Below are positions 17,843 to 27,181 of a DNA stretch of 64,000 nucleotides, in pieces. This DNA comes from Candidatus Scalindua sp. (lineage in GTDB: Bacteria; Planctomycetota; Brocadiia; Brocadiales; Scalinduaceae). Each line of letters starts with the position of its first letter. The stretch's first letter is position 1. The stretch lies in assembly GCA_030748215.1 (NCBI GenBank), contig JASMMK010000015.1:1-64000 (forward strand), written 5' to 3'. Under the pieces are notes generated by a model. It was not told the origin of the DNA, did no database searches, and worked only from the letters and a program-made list of their open reading frames with translations. A program made the translations under genes and the position numbers.

Positions 17843-18427
17843 ATGGGATTAGTTGTAACACTACAAATTACGGAAACAGATGAAAATAAAATGCTTATGG
17901 CTCGATCCAGGTTTCCCAAAGCAATGGGGAGTATGGTGCTGGGTTTAAGCCTGGTTTTCTTCATTATGTACAAGGCTGCTTCAATATACATATGGCTTCT
18001 TTTCTATTCGAGTGCATTTCTGGATAAAGCCCTTTTCTTTGCCATTATTTTTACGCTTATACTTTTCCCCCTGATGGGCTTCTTTTTACTCTTTTATGAT
18101 AAGAAGATTATAGTGGATAAAGAGTTGGAGGAGATTTGTATCCGGTTCAAATTCTTTTTACCTATCTGGACAAAGAAAGTCAAATTCAACAAGATAGATG
18201 AAATTATAGTAGAAAATGTATGCAACAGTAAGACTGTTGCCATGCAGAGGGAAGCAGCTAAAGGCACGGGTAAAGGTATTCGAGCGGGATACTGGCTGAT
18301 GAGTTTAAAAGGCAAAGATCTGGGCAAGTTATACTTTGATAGAAATCCTAAAAAAGAGGTGATCCTCTCATACGCAGAAAATATTGCTCGTTTGACCTCA
18401 AAAAAAGTCATTTTGATTGAGAATTGA
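17843..18427 (+). CDS. Hypothetical two-helix membrane protein
   Basis: I do not recognise a family. The 194-residue product has two strong transmembrane segments (about residues 28-55 and 64-88) joined by a short loop, then a ~100-residue soluble C-terminus. The tail has alternating hydrophobic and charged strands (KKIIVDKELEEICIRF, KKVKFNKIDEIIVEN) that resemble the small beta-rich PH-like domains found behind paired helices in bacterial membrane proteins. A good ribosome binding site and a sigma-70-like promoter lie just upstream, so it is probably expressed alone. It is not obviously linked to alr or to the menaquinone genes. Confidence 0.75.
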   Translation: MGLVVTLQITETDENKMLMARSRFPKAMGSMVLGLSLVFFIMYKAASIYIWLLFYSSAFLDKALFFAIIFTLILFPLMGFFLLFYDKKIIVDKELEEICIRFKFFLPIWTKKVKFNKIDEIIVENVCNSKTVAMQREAAKGTGKGIRAGYWLMSLKGKDLGKLYFDRNPKKEVILSYAENIARLTSKKVILIEN

Positions 18428-18615
18428 TTTAATACGATAAATCATTTATTTTCACTTAATTCCCTTCATACCATTCCTTCATAATATCAACATCTTCACT
18501 TGACGGACGTTATATATGCTCCGTTTCTGGCATGTTTACACTTTCTCGTTGCTTCTGTATCTCTTTACAGATATACTACTTAGTTTTAATTTGCAGGACG
18601 AAAAAACTCAATACA

Positions 18616-19410
18616 ATGGTTAAATTGAAGATCGGTGTTGTTCCTTATATGAATGCAAAACCTTTCATTTATGGTTTTGAAAAGAGAGCGGACGAAATAG
18701 ATATTGTGTATGGCGTTCCGTCGGTATTGCCGGAAATGCTTGACAATGATAACTTGGATCTGGTCGTAATGCCGTCTGCTGGCTATTTCAGGAGTACAGG
18801 TTACGAAATTATTCCTGGGAGTTCTATTGCCTCAAATGGATTGGTAGAAAGCGTGAAGCTGTTTATTAAAGCACCTTCGATTGAAGAGATCAGTAAAGTT
18901 GCTCTTGATAAAGATTCCTTAACGTCGTGTGTTCTTACAAAAATTATTCTCTGGAAAAAGTACTCTTTGAAGCCTGAATACATTGTGCTTGACGACAAGC
19001 GGAAGATTTATAACGAATACGCGGATGCCTTTCTCGTCATTGGAGACGATGCTATGAATGTTCGGGAAGAGGGCTTTATCGTACTGGACTTAGGGCAGGA
19101 GTGGAATGAGTTGACAGGGTTGCCATTTGTTTACGCAGTCTGGGTAGCAAAATCCAGATCCAGATTACATGGGCTTCGCGAACTACTAATTGATGCAAGA
19201 GAGTGTGGATTGAAGTTTGTGGACGAAATAGCAGATGCTGAAGCAGGTAGACTTGGAATGGAAAAAGAACGTTGTCTCTGGTACCTCAAGGAATCGATTA
19301 AATATAGTTTAGGTGAGCAGGAGATTCTTGGCCTTAAGTCTTTTTACGATTACGCCGTAGAGATGGGAGAAGTAGAGGAAGGGGTAAAGCTTGAATTCTA
19401 CAATGAATAG
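18616..19410 (+). CDS. mqnA: Chorismate dehydratase MqnA (futalosine menaquinone pathway)
   Basis: MqnA converts chorismate to 3-enolpyruvyl-benzoate, the first step of the futalosine route to menaquinone. The product is about 264 residues from the ATG at 18616, where the family pattern begins (KIGVVPYMNAKPFIYGF). An in-frame start 28 codons upstream would add an unconserved hydrophobic leader and is unlikely. The periplasmic-binding-protein-like fold is suggested by VMPSAGYFRS and FVYAVWVAK. The gene overlaps mqnC by eight bases, so the two are coupled. The other mqn genes are not in the window. Confidence 0.93.
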   Translation: MVKLKIGVVPYMNAKPFIYGFEKRADEIDIVYGVPSVLPEMLDNDNLDLVVMPSAGYFRSTGYEIIPGSSIASNGLVESVKLFIKAPSIEEISKVALDKDSLTSCVLTKIILWKKYSLKPEYIVLDDKRKIYNEYADAFLVIGDDAMNVREEGFIVLDLGQEWNELTGLPFVYAVWVAKSRSRLHGLRELLIDARECGLKFVDEIADAEAGRLGMEKERCLWYLKESIKYSLGEQEILGLKSFYDYAVEMGEVEEGVKLEFYNE

Positions 19411-20482
19411 TGCAACCGGCAGTGCCTGTTCTCATAAAAGATTGTCTTTCAAAGACGGCGTAGGCCTCATCGGATCACATGATTTGATAGACTTGGGAGC
19501 AGCCGCGGACAGATTATGCCAGGAGCTTCATCCCGAGCATTACAGAACATTCGTTGTAGACCGTAATATAAATTATACAAATGTCTGCACTTCCGGTTGT
19601 ACGTTTTGCGCTTTTTACAAAGATGCTGATCACAGAGATGGTTATGTACTTCCTAAAGATGAAATCTTTAAGAAAATTGAAGAGGCAATGTCTCTCGGAG
19701 GCACGCAAATATTAATGCAGGGGGGGTTGCATCCTGACTTGAAAATAGATTATTATGTTGACCTCTTAAGGTCGATTAAGGAAAAGTTTGATATCCATAT
19801 TCACTCTTTCTCTCCACCGGAAATAATTCATATCTCAACACTGAACGACCTGCCAACAAAAGAAGTCCTGGCCCTATTAAAAAATGCGGGGCTTGATACT
19901 ATTCCAGGTGGTGGAGCTGAAATACTCACTGACAGATGCAGGGGGATACTAAGTCCGCATAAATGTTCTGCAAATGAATGGTTACAGGTGATGAGAGAAG
20001 CACACATGTCAGGAATAAAGAGTACGGCTACAATGATGTTCGGGCATGTTGAAACTCTGGAGGAGAGAGTTGAGCATCTTGAAAAGATCAGGCAACTACA
20101 GGATGAGACAGGAGGTTTTACTGCATTTATTCCGTGGACATTCCAGCCAAAGAACACTGCTTTATCCTTATCTGCGGAGAAGAGGACAGGTTTTATAATT
20201 GGAGGATTTGATTATCTTAGAACACTTGCTGTCTCCCGCTTGTTTCTGGACAATATTCCAAATATTCAGGCATCATGGGTAACACAGGGTTCAAAGATTG
20301 CTCAACTTGCGTTAAAGTTTGGGGCAAATGATTTGGGAAGTACAATGATTGAAGAGAATGTAGTAAGAGCAGCAGGGGTTGATTATCGTATGAGCAAGGA
20401 GGAAATGATATCATTAATAAAAGAGTTAGGTTTTGAGGCGATGCAGAGGGATTGTTATTACAATATTCTAAGCAGGAAGTGA
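19403..20482 (+). CDS. mqnC: Cyclic dehypoxanthinyl futalosine synthase MqnC (radical SAM)
   Basis: MqnC is a radical SAM enzyme that cyclises dehypoxanthinyl futalosine in menaquinone synthesis. From the ATG at 19403 it is 359 residues. The [4Fe-4S] cysteines are Cys62, Cys66 and Cys69 (CTSGCTFC). Downstream blocks TQILMQGGLHPDL, HSFSPPEI, PGGGAEIL and FIPWTFQPKNTAL are characteristic of the MqnC/MqnE/CofH group, and the GGLHP and FTAFIPW forms favour MqnC. A menaquinone pool fits the membrane NO-reductase homologue at the left end. Confidence 0.93.
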   Translation: MNSATGSACSHKRLSFKDGVGLIGSHDLIDLGAAADRLCQELHPEHYRTFVVDRNINYTNVCTSGCTFCAFYKDADHRDGYVLPKDEIFKKIEEAMSLGGTQILMQGGLHPDLKIDYYVDLLRSIKEKFDIHIHSFSPPEIIHISTLNDLPTKEVLALLKNAGLDTIPGGGAEILTDRCRGILSPHKCSANEWLQVMREAHMSGIKSTATMMFGHVETLEERVEHLEKIRQLQDETGGFTAFIPWTFQPKNTALSLSAEKRTGFIIGGFDYLRTLAVSRLFLDNIPNIQASWVTQGSKIAQLALKFGANDLGSTMIEENVVRAAGVDYRMSKEEMISLIKELGFEAMQRDCYYNILSRK

Positions 20483-20484
20483 GC

Positions 20485-21153
20485 ATGGAAGAAGAAAATT
20501 ATTTTGAAGGTGATGATTGGGATGAAGAAGACTGGGAAAGGTTCCTGCAAAAAGCCGATGTTCGCACTGCAAAATATCTTGAGTTGTTCGAAACGCTACA
20601 TACTCATCCTGATTGTGATAAACTTATAGCGAAAGAGATGGGTTGGAGTCGTAAATATGAGGATTGCAATTATAAAAATGAATCGTGTGACAATTGCGGA
20701 AAAAGAGACGATTGCCATATATATGAAGTAAATCAGATTTTTGATAATGCAATTGAATATGACGAAACAACAGAAAGTGATGTAGAAAATATTGTTGCAT
20801 ATAAAAAAAGTTACAAGCTTTATATTAAGCTGAGTAAATATTTCAAAGATCGTAAAGAAGTGAATGCAGATGAAGACGTATTGGAAGCAATTTCTGCATC
20901 TTCTGTGATCCCTGCCAAAATAGCAGGAGGGCATGGTATGGGATACGAAAAAGATACGCTCTGTGGAAATATAGCAAATTGCAAACGTTCATTAAAAAAT
21001 GCCAGAAAATGTATCTATATGCTTGAAATAGTAAGAGCAAAAGCAACTTGTCCCGATAGTGACATTAACATACTGATAGGTGATGCTATAAAGGTTGAAC
21101 GTGAAGTGATCAAATGGATTGAATATCTGCGTTCAAGAATATGGTGGCGTTAA
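20485..21153 (+). CDS. Hypothetical cysteine-containing acidic protein
   Basis: I do not recognise this 222-residue soluble protein. The ATG at 20485 is two bases after the mqnC stop and has AGGAAG just upstream, so it is probably cotranscribed with mqnA-mqnC. The N-terminus is very acidic (GDDWDEEDWERFL). Residues about 60-80 carry a cluster CNYKNESCDNCGKRDDCH that could bind a metal or an iron-sulphur cluster. The rest is predicted helical and contains further cysteines (CGNIANCKRSLKNARKC, ATCPDSD). No membrane segment or signal peptide is seen. A link to menaquinone synthesis is suggested only by position. Confidence 0.8.
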   Translation: MEEENYFEGDDWDEEDWERFLQKADVRTAKYLELFETLHTHPDCDKLIAKEMGWSRKYEDCNYKNESCDNCGKRDDCHIYEVNQIFDNAIEYDETTESDVENIVAYKKSYKLYIKLSKYFKDRKEVNADEDVLEAISASSVIPAKIAGGHGMGYEKDTLCGNIANCKRSLKNARKCIYMLEIVRAKATCPDSDINILIGDAIKVEREVIKWIEYLRSRIWWR

Positions 21154-21397
21154 AACGTAAACTTGTCTGTGTTTAACGTCATCTATTTAACACAACGCCG
21201 GTTATATTTTGATCCTCAAATGTCTTTTCAGGGGTCCATGTTTTCCTCTCTTGACAACTTTAACTATAGATGATTTAATTGTTTGTTTTTAAATGCATTA
21301 AATAAAATAATTAGCGTGTAATGGCGCTATCGTATACTTAAGTCGTTATAAGAGATGCACATATGCAAAATCTAATTAAAGGGTAAAGGTGTGAACT

Positions 21398-22003
21398 ATG
21401 AAAAAGGTTTATTATTTTTTATTGTTTTTTCTATTGCTGTCTCAAGTTGTTGTTGCAGATGATGAAACTAAGGCCGAAAAGATGCTAAAGAAATCTGTTG
21501 GTAAAGTGTTTTCGATAATGCTGGATGAAGGGATGACATTAGATGAGAAGAAAAGTGAAGTCATAAAAATCACTGATGACGCTTTTGGTTTTTCACTAAT
21601 GGCTAAATTGTCTATAGGTAAAGATCATTGGTCTGAATTTAATGCTAAGCAGAGGGCAGAGTTTACTAACCTCTTTACTGACCAGTTCCAGAGTTTTTAC
21701 ATAGACAAATTGGATCTGTTCAGTGACGAGGAAGTTATCTTTAAACCTGCTACGGTGGTGAAGAAAAAAAAGGTGCAGGTGCCAACAATTTTGATCTCAA
21801 AGGGTAAGGAGTATTCAATATTATACAAAATGTCTAACACTAAAACCGGGTGGAAGATTTACGATATTGCCATTGAGGGTGTTAGTCTGATCCATACATA
21901 CCGGTCTCAGTACAATCATATCCTGAAAAGTGGCAAGGTTGAAGATTTGCTGGCCAAAATGAGAGAGAGAGAAGAGGAAATTAAGAAAAATAAAGAATTA
22001 TAA
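21398..22003 (+). CDS. MlaC/Ttg2D/HpnM-family periplasmic lipid-binding protein
   Basis: The 201-residue protein has a signal peptide (MKKVYYFLLFFLLLSQVVVA, cleavage near residue 20) and the MlaC/toluene-tolerance Ttg2 fold. Visible family blocks are SLMAKLSIGKDHW, QRAEFTNLFTDQFQSFYIDKL, and the late GWKIYDIAIEGVSLIHTYRSQYNHIL. Such proteins carry phospholipids or hopanoids across the periplasm. It precedes an MMPL exporter by 50 bases, a pairing that resembles HpnM-HpnN of hopanoid producers as well as Mla systems. The C-terminus is a charged helix (MREREEEIKKNKEL). Confidence 0.9.
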   Translation: MKKVYYFLLFFLLLSQVVVADDETKAEKMLKKSVGKVFSIMLDEGMTLDEKKSEVIKITDDAFGFSLMAKLSIGKDHWSEFNAKQRAEFTNLFTDQFQSFYIDKLDLFSDEEVIFKPATVVKKKKVQVPTILISKGKEYSILYKMSNTKTGWKIYDIAIEGVSLIHTYRSQYNHILKSGKVEDLLAKMREREEEIKKNKEL

Positions 22004-22053
22004 CAGCGGTCTTCATTTGTAGTTTCTTGCCACACTTTTAGCTACTTATTCTT

Positions 22054-24573
22054 ATGCAATCAACTCTTCTGAACTTCTACACCAGGAATATATTAAACAG
22101 GCCAATCATTGTTATTATTGTGTTGCTGGGAGTGTTTTCGTATCTCGGGTATAACGCTAAGCATTTCAGGATAGATGCCTCCGCAGACTCTCTTATACTG
22201 GAGAATGACGAAGATTATAAATATTACCGTGAAGTAAGTAAAACATACGGCTCACACAGTTATATGTTTGTAACATATAAACCCAAGGGGGAACTTCTTT
22301 CCCCTGAGACACTCAGTAAAATTAGTTCATTGCGGGGTGAATTACGGGAGATAAAGCGTGTCTCCTCTGTGCTCACCATCCTCGACGTTCCGCTTCTCAG
22401 AAATCCCCCTGTTCCCATCAAAGAGTTGATATCAAACATTAAGACCCTGGAGAATCCGGAAGTTGATTTACAACTTGCACGGACTGAGATCGCAGACAGT
22501 CCGATCTATAAGGAGCTTCTGGTAAGTACTGATATGAAGATGACTGCGCTCATGGTTCATTTTTCCGAAGATGCGGAGTATGACTGGATCGTCTCCAGAA
22601 GGGGAGATCTCAGGCAGAAACTTCATGAAGAAACAATCATTCCGGCAGAGCATGTTGAGCTTGAACAGCTTAAGCGTGATTATAGAAAATGTAAAATCCG
22701 TCTGGATAAAGAGAGGCACAGCGATATAGCGGCTGTTCGTGAAATAATGGATGGTTACAGGCAGGACGCGGAGTTGTTTCTCGGTGGAATATCAATGATC
22801 ACGGATGATTTGATAACATTCGTTAAAAATGATCTTAAAGTATTCGGGATTGGTATTGTTGTCTTTCTGATTGTAGCTCTCGGGGTTATTTTCAGAAAAG
22901 TATGCTGGGTAGTTTTGCCAATACTCTGCTGTACGTTCTCCGTACTTGCAATGGTAGGTATTCTCGGTATATTTGGATGGGAGGTAACAGTAATATCGTC
23001 AAACTTTATCTCCCTGCAGCTTATTATTACCATGGCATTAACTATTCATCTGATTGTCAGGTATAGAGAGTTGCAGGTAGACAATCCTGAATGGTCTCAA
23101 ATGGAGTTGGTCAAGGAGACAGTTTTTTCAAAATTTATACCATGCCTCTATACTACCTTAACGACAGTTGCCGGTTTTGGCTCTTTATTGATTTGCGACA
23201 TTTTGCCTGTTATAACTTTCGGCTTGATGATGAGTGTCGGACTGGTAGTCTCCCTCATAGTTACCTTCTTCCTTTTTCCTGCTATTTTGTGTCTGATTCC
23301 AAAAGGCAAATCAGGAGAGGATAGACAGTTTTGTGGAGGGTTTACTCGATTCCTGGCGAATGTCACCCAGAATAATGCAAAAACAGTATTTATTGTAACC
23401 GGCCTTCTGATAGCTATGATAGCTGTCGGTGTTTCAAGACTGACTGTAGAAAATAGTTTCATCGATTATTTCCGGGAGTCAACTGAGATCTACCAGGGCT
23501 TGAAGGTTATTGATCAGAATCTTGGAGGTACAACGCCTCTGGATATCATAGTGAGTTTTAATGAGACAGACCAGGAGGCAAGTGGTCATGCTCTTGCAGA
23601 TAATGATGCCGCTACTGAATCCAATGAAGAGTTTGAAGGGGACGACGATTTTGATGAATTCGATGAATTTGAAGAGGTAGATAACTCTGACAAATATTGG
23701 TTTACTGCTGATAAAATGGCCAGAATTATGAAGGTTCATGACTATCTTGACAGCTTACCTGAAATTGGTAAGGTTTTATCTCTAGGGACAATGTTAAAAA
23801 TTGCTGAGGAATTTACTGATGGAAAACCTCTTGATGATTTCCAGCTTGCACTTCTTTATACTCAATTGCCTGATAAATTTAAAAATATGGCTCTGGCACC
23901 TTACATATCAATTCCGGATAATCAGGCTCGTCTGACAGTGCGGATAAAAGATTCTTTGAAGGGATTAAAGAGGGATAACTTACTCAAACAGATTACGTCT
24001 GACATGGAGAATGAGCTTGGTTTGCAAGAGAATCAATATCAACTGGCCGGTATGATGGTTCTTTATAACAATATGCTTCAAAGCCTTTTCAGTTCTCAGA
24101 TATTAACCATAGGGTTTGTTGTGCTTGCGTTAATGGTAATGTTTACATTGTTATTTCGTTCAATAAAAATAGCCTTGATAGCAATTTTACCTAATCTGAT
24201 TTCTGCTATTGCAGTGCTAGGCATAATGGGGTTGGCAGGTATGCCGTTGGATTTTATAACGATCACTATAGCTGCAATAAGTATTGGTATTGCTGTTGAT
24301 GATACCATTCACTATATTCACAGATTCAAAGAAGAGTATGAAATTGATCGGAGTTACATAAATTCAATGCATCGCTGTCATGGAAGCATAGGAAATGCGA
24401 TGTACTATACTTCCCTCACGATTATTGCAGGATTTTCTATCTTGGTTTTATCGTATTTTATTCCCACAATTCTTTTCGGCCTCCTGACCGGCCTTGCAAT
24501 GTTTATTGCACTGATCACGGCATTAACATTGTTGCCGCGATTGATAATAGTGTTTAAACCTTTCGGGAAATAG
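22054..24573 (+). CDS. MMPL/RND-family lipid exporter (HpnN-like)
   Basis: This 839-residue inner-membrane protein has the MMPL layout: one helix, a ~200-residue periplasmic domain, five helices with a sterol-sensing-like block, then the same pattern again. The second periplasmic domain holds a striking acidic insert (FEGDDDFDEFDEFEEVD, about residue 530) absent from typical family members. The intramembrane motif GIAVDDTIHYIHRFKEE is the conserved proton-relay segment. HpnN of Rhodopseudomonas, which moves hopanoids to the outer membrane, has similar length and a MlaC-like partner. Together with the upstream gene and the MlaA homologue downstream it forms a lipid-trafficking group. Substrate is not established. 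Confidence 0.88.
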   Translation: MQSTLLNFYTRNILNRPIIVIIVLLGVFSYLGYNAKHFRIDASADSLILENDEDYKYYREVSKTYGSHSYMFVTYKPKGELLSPETLSKISSLRGELREIKRVSSVLTILDVPLLRNPPVPIKELISNIKTLENPEVDLQLARTEIADSPIYKELLVSTDMKMTALMVHFSEDAEYDWIVSRRGDLRQKLHEETIIPAEHVELEQLKRDYRKCKIRLDKERHSDIAAVREIMDGYRQDAELFLGGISMITDDLITFVKNDLKVFGIGIVVFLIVALGVIFRKVCWVVLPILCCTFSVLAMVGILGIFGWEVTVISSNFISLQLIITMALTIHLIVRYRELQVDNPEWSQMELVKETVFSKFIPCLYTTLTTVAGFGSLLICDILPVITFGLMMSVGLVVSLIVTFFLFPAILCLIPKGKSGEDRQFCGGFTRFLANVTQNNAKTVFIVTGLLIAMIAVGVSRLTVENSFIDYFRESTEIYQGLKVIDQNLGGTTPLDIIVSFNETDQEASGHALADNDAATESNEEFEGDDDFDEFDEFEEVDNSDKYWFTADKMARIMKVHDYLDSLPEIGKVLSLGTMLKIAEEFTDGKPLDDFQLALLYTQLPDKFKNMALAPYISIPDNQARLTVRIKDSLKGLKRDNLLKQITSDMENELGLQENQYQLAGMMVLYNNMLQSLFSSQILTIGFVVLALMVMFTLLFRSIKIALIAILPNLISAIAVLGIMGLAGMPLDFITITIAAISIGIAVDDTIHYIHRFKEEYEIDRSYINSMHRCHGSIGNAMYYTSLTIIAGFSILVLSYFIPTILFGLLTGLAMFIALITALTLLPRLIIVFKPFGK

Positions 24574-24946
24574 CTTGGGCGCATATATTTCGCTATAGAT
24601 CATTAGTTTGAATCCGTTTTCGCAATAATTACGTTCTTCATTATAGTCAAGCACTCAGATTTATTTGTTGCATTCTTTTGGTTAGTGTGGTAAGGTGTTG
24701 CCAGGTAATAGCTTAAGTGTGTTGTGATGCTTTTGTATACGAAAGTGAAATATTGGTATTATTATTGCTAAAACATTAGGGACACTTTTAGTAAGCTTGG
24801 TCAAAAATAATCGTAGCCAATTTAAAAATTTTTTGCTTGAATCCGCGCTTGCAAATGTTAGGTTAGCCTCAAAGAAGGAAGTGTTTGTAAAGAATATAAA
24901 TAAAAAATTATTTTTTAATAATAGCTATTAATACAGGAGTTAACTG
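24574..24946. other. Intergenic gap upstream of mlaA
   Basis: These 373 bases have no credible gene. They are AT-rich towards the right end and may carry a separate promoter for the MlaA homologue; no terminator with a clear stem and T-run was found after the exporter gene. Confidence 0.45.
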
Positions 24947-25756
24947 ATGAGGAAACTAGTTTTTCTGATGTGTTTTTTTGTTTTAACAATGTGCACGTTT
25001 AATTTCTCCTTGTTTGCAGAAGGTACTACTGCATCAAAGGAGCAACCTGTTGTAAGCGAGAGTGATGACAAGAATACTGTTGTAGGCACTAGTGATACCT
25101 TTGAGGATGAGGATGTAGATTTTGCAGATATTTCAATGGATACCACTCTCGTCAAAGACTCATTCCAGCCTTATAACAGAGCTGTGTTCACCTTTAACGA
25201 TAAATTATTCTATTACTTCTTCAGGCCTTTATCAAAGGGCTGGGGCGTTGTACCTGAGGTAGCACGATTAGGTGTCAGAAATTTCTTTACAAATGTAAGG
25301 ACACCCGGTCGTTTTTTCAACTGCATTTTTCAAGGTAAATTTAAGGGTGCCGGTACGGAATTAACGCGCCTCATTATTAATTCCACAATTGGTGGCGCTG
25401 GATTTTCAGACCCGGCCAAGAAATATTTTCACCTGGATATTCAAGATGAAGATTTTGGACAGACTCTTGGAAGTTATGATTTGGGGACAGGGTCATATCT
25501 TGAACTACCTTTCATTGGCCCATCCAACGTACGGGATGCCTTTGGACTCATTATAGATACAGCACTTGACCCTGTAACGCTTCTGACATTTGTCAGCCCA
25601 TATGCGACATTAGGGGCTAAGGGTTTTATTGCCGTCAATGATATTTCCATAGATAAAGGTGATACCTATGAGGGACTGGTAGAGCAGGCGATAGATCCTT
25701 ACATAGCGATTCAAGACGCATACACACAGAATCGAGCAAAGAAGATAAAAGAGTAA
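24947..25756 (+). CDS. mlaA: MlaA (VacJ) family outer-membrane lipid protein
   Basis: MlaA removes mislocalised phospholipid from the outer leaflet of the outer membrane. The 269-residue protein has a signal peptide and an acidic linker. The family domain begins at FQPYNRAVFTFND (about residue 70), with GVRNFFTNVRTPGRF, INSTIGGAGFSDPA and EDFGQTLGSYDLGTGSYLELPFIGPSNVRDAFG. Unlike most MlaA proteins it lacks a lipobox: the only early Cys follows Met (LTMC) and a standard cleavage site (LFA-EG) lies further on. It may therefore be anchored by its own amphipathic ring only. MlaBDEF genes are not present nearby. Confidence 0.93.
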   Translation: MRKLVFLMCFFVLTMCTFNFSLFAEGTTASKEQPVVSESDDKNTVVGTSDTFEDEDVDFADISMDTTLVKDSFQPYNRAVFTFNDKLFYYFFRPLSKGWGVVPEVARLGVRNFFTNVRTPGRFFNCIFQGKFKGAGTELTRLIINSTIGGAGFSDPAKKYFHLDIQDEDFGQTLGSYDLGTGSYLELPFIGPSNVRDAFGLIIDTALDPVTLLTFVSPYATLGAKGFIAVNDISIDKGDTYEGLVEQAIDPYIAIQDAYTQNRAKKIKE

Positions 25757-26830
25757 TCAGGTTTTGGTTTCTTCTAAAGATTCTGCAACCATGTCTATCT
25801 TCTTTCTTCTGTTTACCAGATAGATGAACAGGAAGGTTATGCTTGCGATCAGGGATCCGAGTATTGTCACTCTTTTCTCTACAGTATTAACCGCTTCGAA
25901 TGCCTCTTCTTCGTCAATCTCAACCATCAATGCCCAATTGACAAATTTAAGATCTAACGGTGTATACGCACTTAGCACTGGAATCCTTCGGTAGTCTTTT
26001 ATTATCTTTTCCCCTATTATTCCATCTAGTGCCTCTCTCGTCGCTATTGTATCAACTTCTTTCTGGAGTATGGTAGGTTCTTCCACAAACCTGGAGTTTG
26101 ACCTCATATAACTATCGTCACCTACAAGGTACATTTCTCCTGTATCTCCCAGGCCCTCTCTCTTGGTCATAATAGCATCTAAATGAGAGAAGGGGATTTC
26201 TATTACCAATACGCCCAGCAGCATCTGACCGTCGTATACGGGTGCTGAAAAGTAAGAAGTAAACTCAGCCAGCTCCTCTTGCCATGTATAGTCTTCAAAT
26301 GCGACTCCGTCCAGACCGTTCGCATAGACCTGACCGATACTGAATTGTTTGTATCTGCCGGTAAGTAGGTTAGTACCCGTAAACTCCTCTCTAATTGCGG
26401 AATACATTACATCTCCATCTTTTGCTATGAAATACAAGTTTACATAACCATAGTCAGTTAAATAATATTCCATCAAAGGCTGATAAAGTTCAGATATCTT
26501 GATATACTGATCTCCTTCCAGTCCTGAAGAGTGAAATGCCTTTTCTAATCTGGAAAAAGCTTGTCCAATTACTGGATTTCTAGAGAGGACGTTAATGTCT
26601 CCAAATCTCTCCTGGAAATAATTTTCTATCTGATGTTTTAACAACCCTCTGACTGTGACCAGATGATTAAAAGCGGCAGTTTTTACTGCAGTTTTAAGAA
26701 ACTTGTAGCTTACAATTGGCAGGGTGACCAGGAATATAGAGAAAGCTATCCCAATCGTAAGAAAAATCTTTTTAGCACTCATTAAAATATTGTTTAGATC
26801 GTAAAAACTGTAAGATTGGCTTTGTGCCAA
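25757..26830 (-). CDS. Membrane Cache-domain protein lacking an output domain
   Basis: The 357-residue protein is anchored by a helix at about residues 17-37, has a ~280-residue extracytoplasmic double-Cache (PAS-like) domain, and a second helix near 325-342. It stops after a 15-residue charged tail (NRRKKIDMVAESLEETKT). Domain features include YGYVNLYFIAKDGDVMYS, the distal FTSYFSAPVYDGQMLLGVLVIEI strand pair and the closing LKFVNWALMVEIDEEEAF. Such domains normally feed a methyl-accepting, kinase or cyclic-di-GMP module; none follows, and the next bases are the opposite-strand end of mlaA (the stop codons abut). It is either a truncated receptor or a subunit that signals through a partner. 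Confidence 0.85.
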   Translation of the reverse strand: MAQSQSYSFYDLNNILMSAKKIFLTIGIAFSIFLVTLPIVSYKFLKTAVKTAAFNHLVTVRGLLKHQIENYFQERFGDINVLSRNPVIGQAFSRLEKAFHSSGLEGDQYIKISELYQPLMEYYLTDYGYVNLYFIAKDGDVMYSAIREEFTGTNLLTGRYKQFSIGQVYANGLDGVAFEDYTWQEELAEFTSYFSAPVYDGQMLLGVLVIEIPFSHLDAIMTKREGLGDTGEMYLVGDDSYMRSNSRFVEEPTILQKEVDTIATREALDGIIGEKIIKDYRRIPVLSAYTPLDLKFVNWALMVEIDEEEAFEAVNTVEKRVTILGSLIASITFLFIYLVNRRKKIDMVAESLEETKT

Positions 26831-27181
26831 AACTAATTAAAAAGAGCGTTGAATATAGCATTGACAGCGAAATTTCTCCAATAAAAAATTTAAATCTGGT
26901 TACTCTAAGCCCTTTTACGTTTTTTTCTGAAAAAAATGTGATATAGGGAGAAAAGATTCAAAACAGACATGATACATACTGATATTTAATACTTCTAACA
27001 ATTTGCTTGCTCAAATTATTTAACATTCATAGAATAGTCAACATTTATTAGAATTTAAATATTCGGCGTTGGGTATATTTTTTGTTTAGGACATTTGTTT
27101 TTATGTCATTCGGATTTGTTTCGAGTTTTGTATTTCGGATTTCTTATTTTCCAGCTTGTCTGGGTTAGGAGCTAATTTACG
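26831..27181. other. Divergent intergenic region (Cache gene / purD)
   Basis: The 351-bp, strongly AT-rich region lies between two divergent genes and must hold both promoters. No ORF, repeat or riboswitch that I recognise is visible; in particular I do not see a PurR- or guanine-riboswitch-like motif before purD. Confidence 0.5.
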
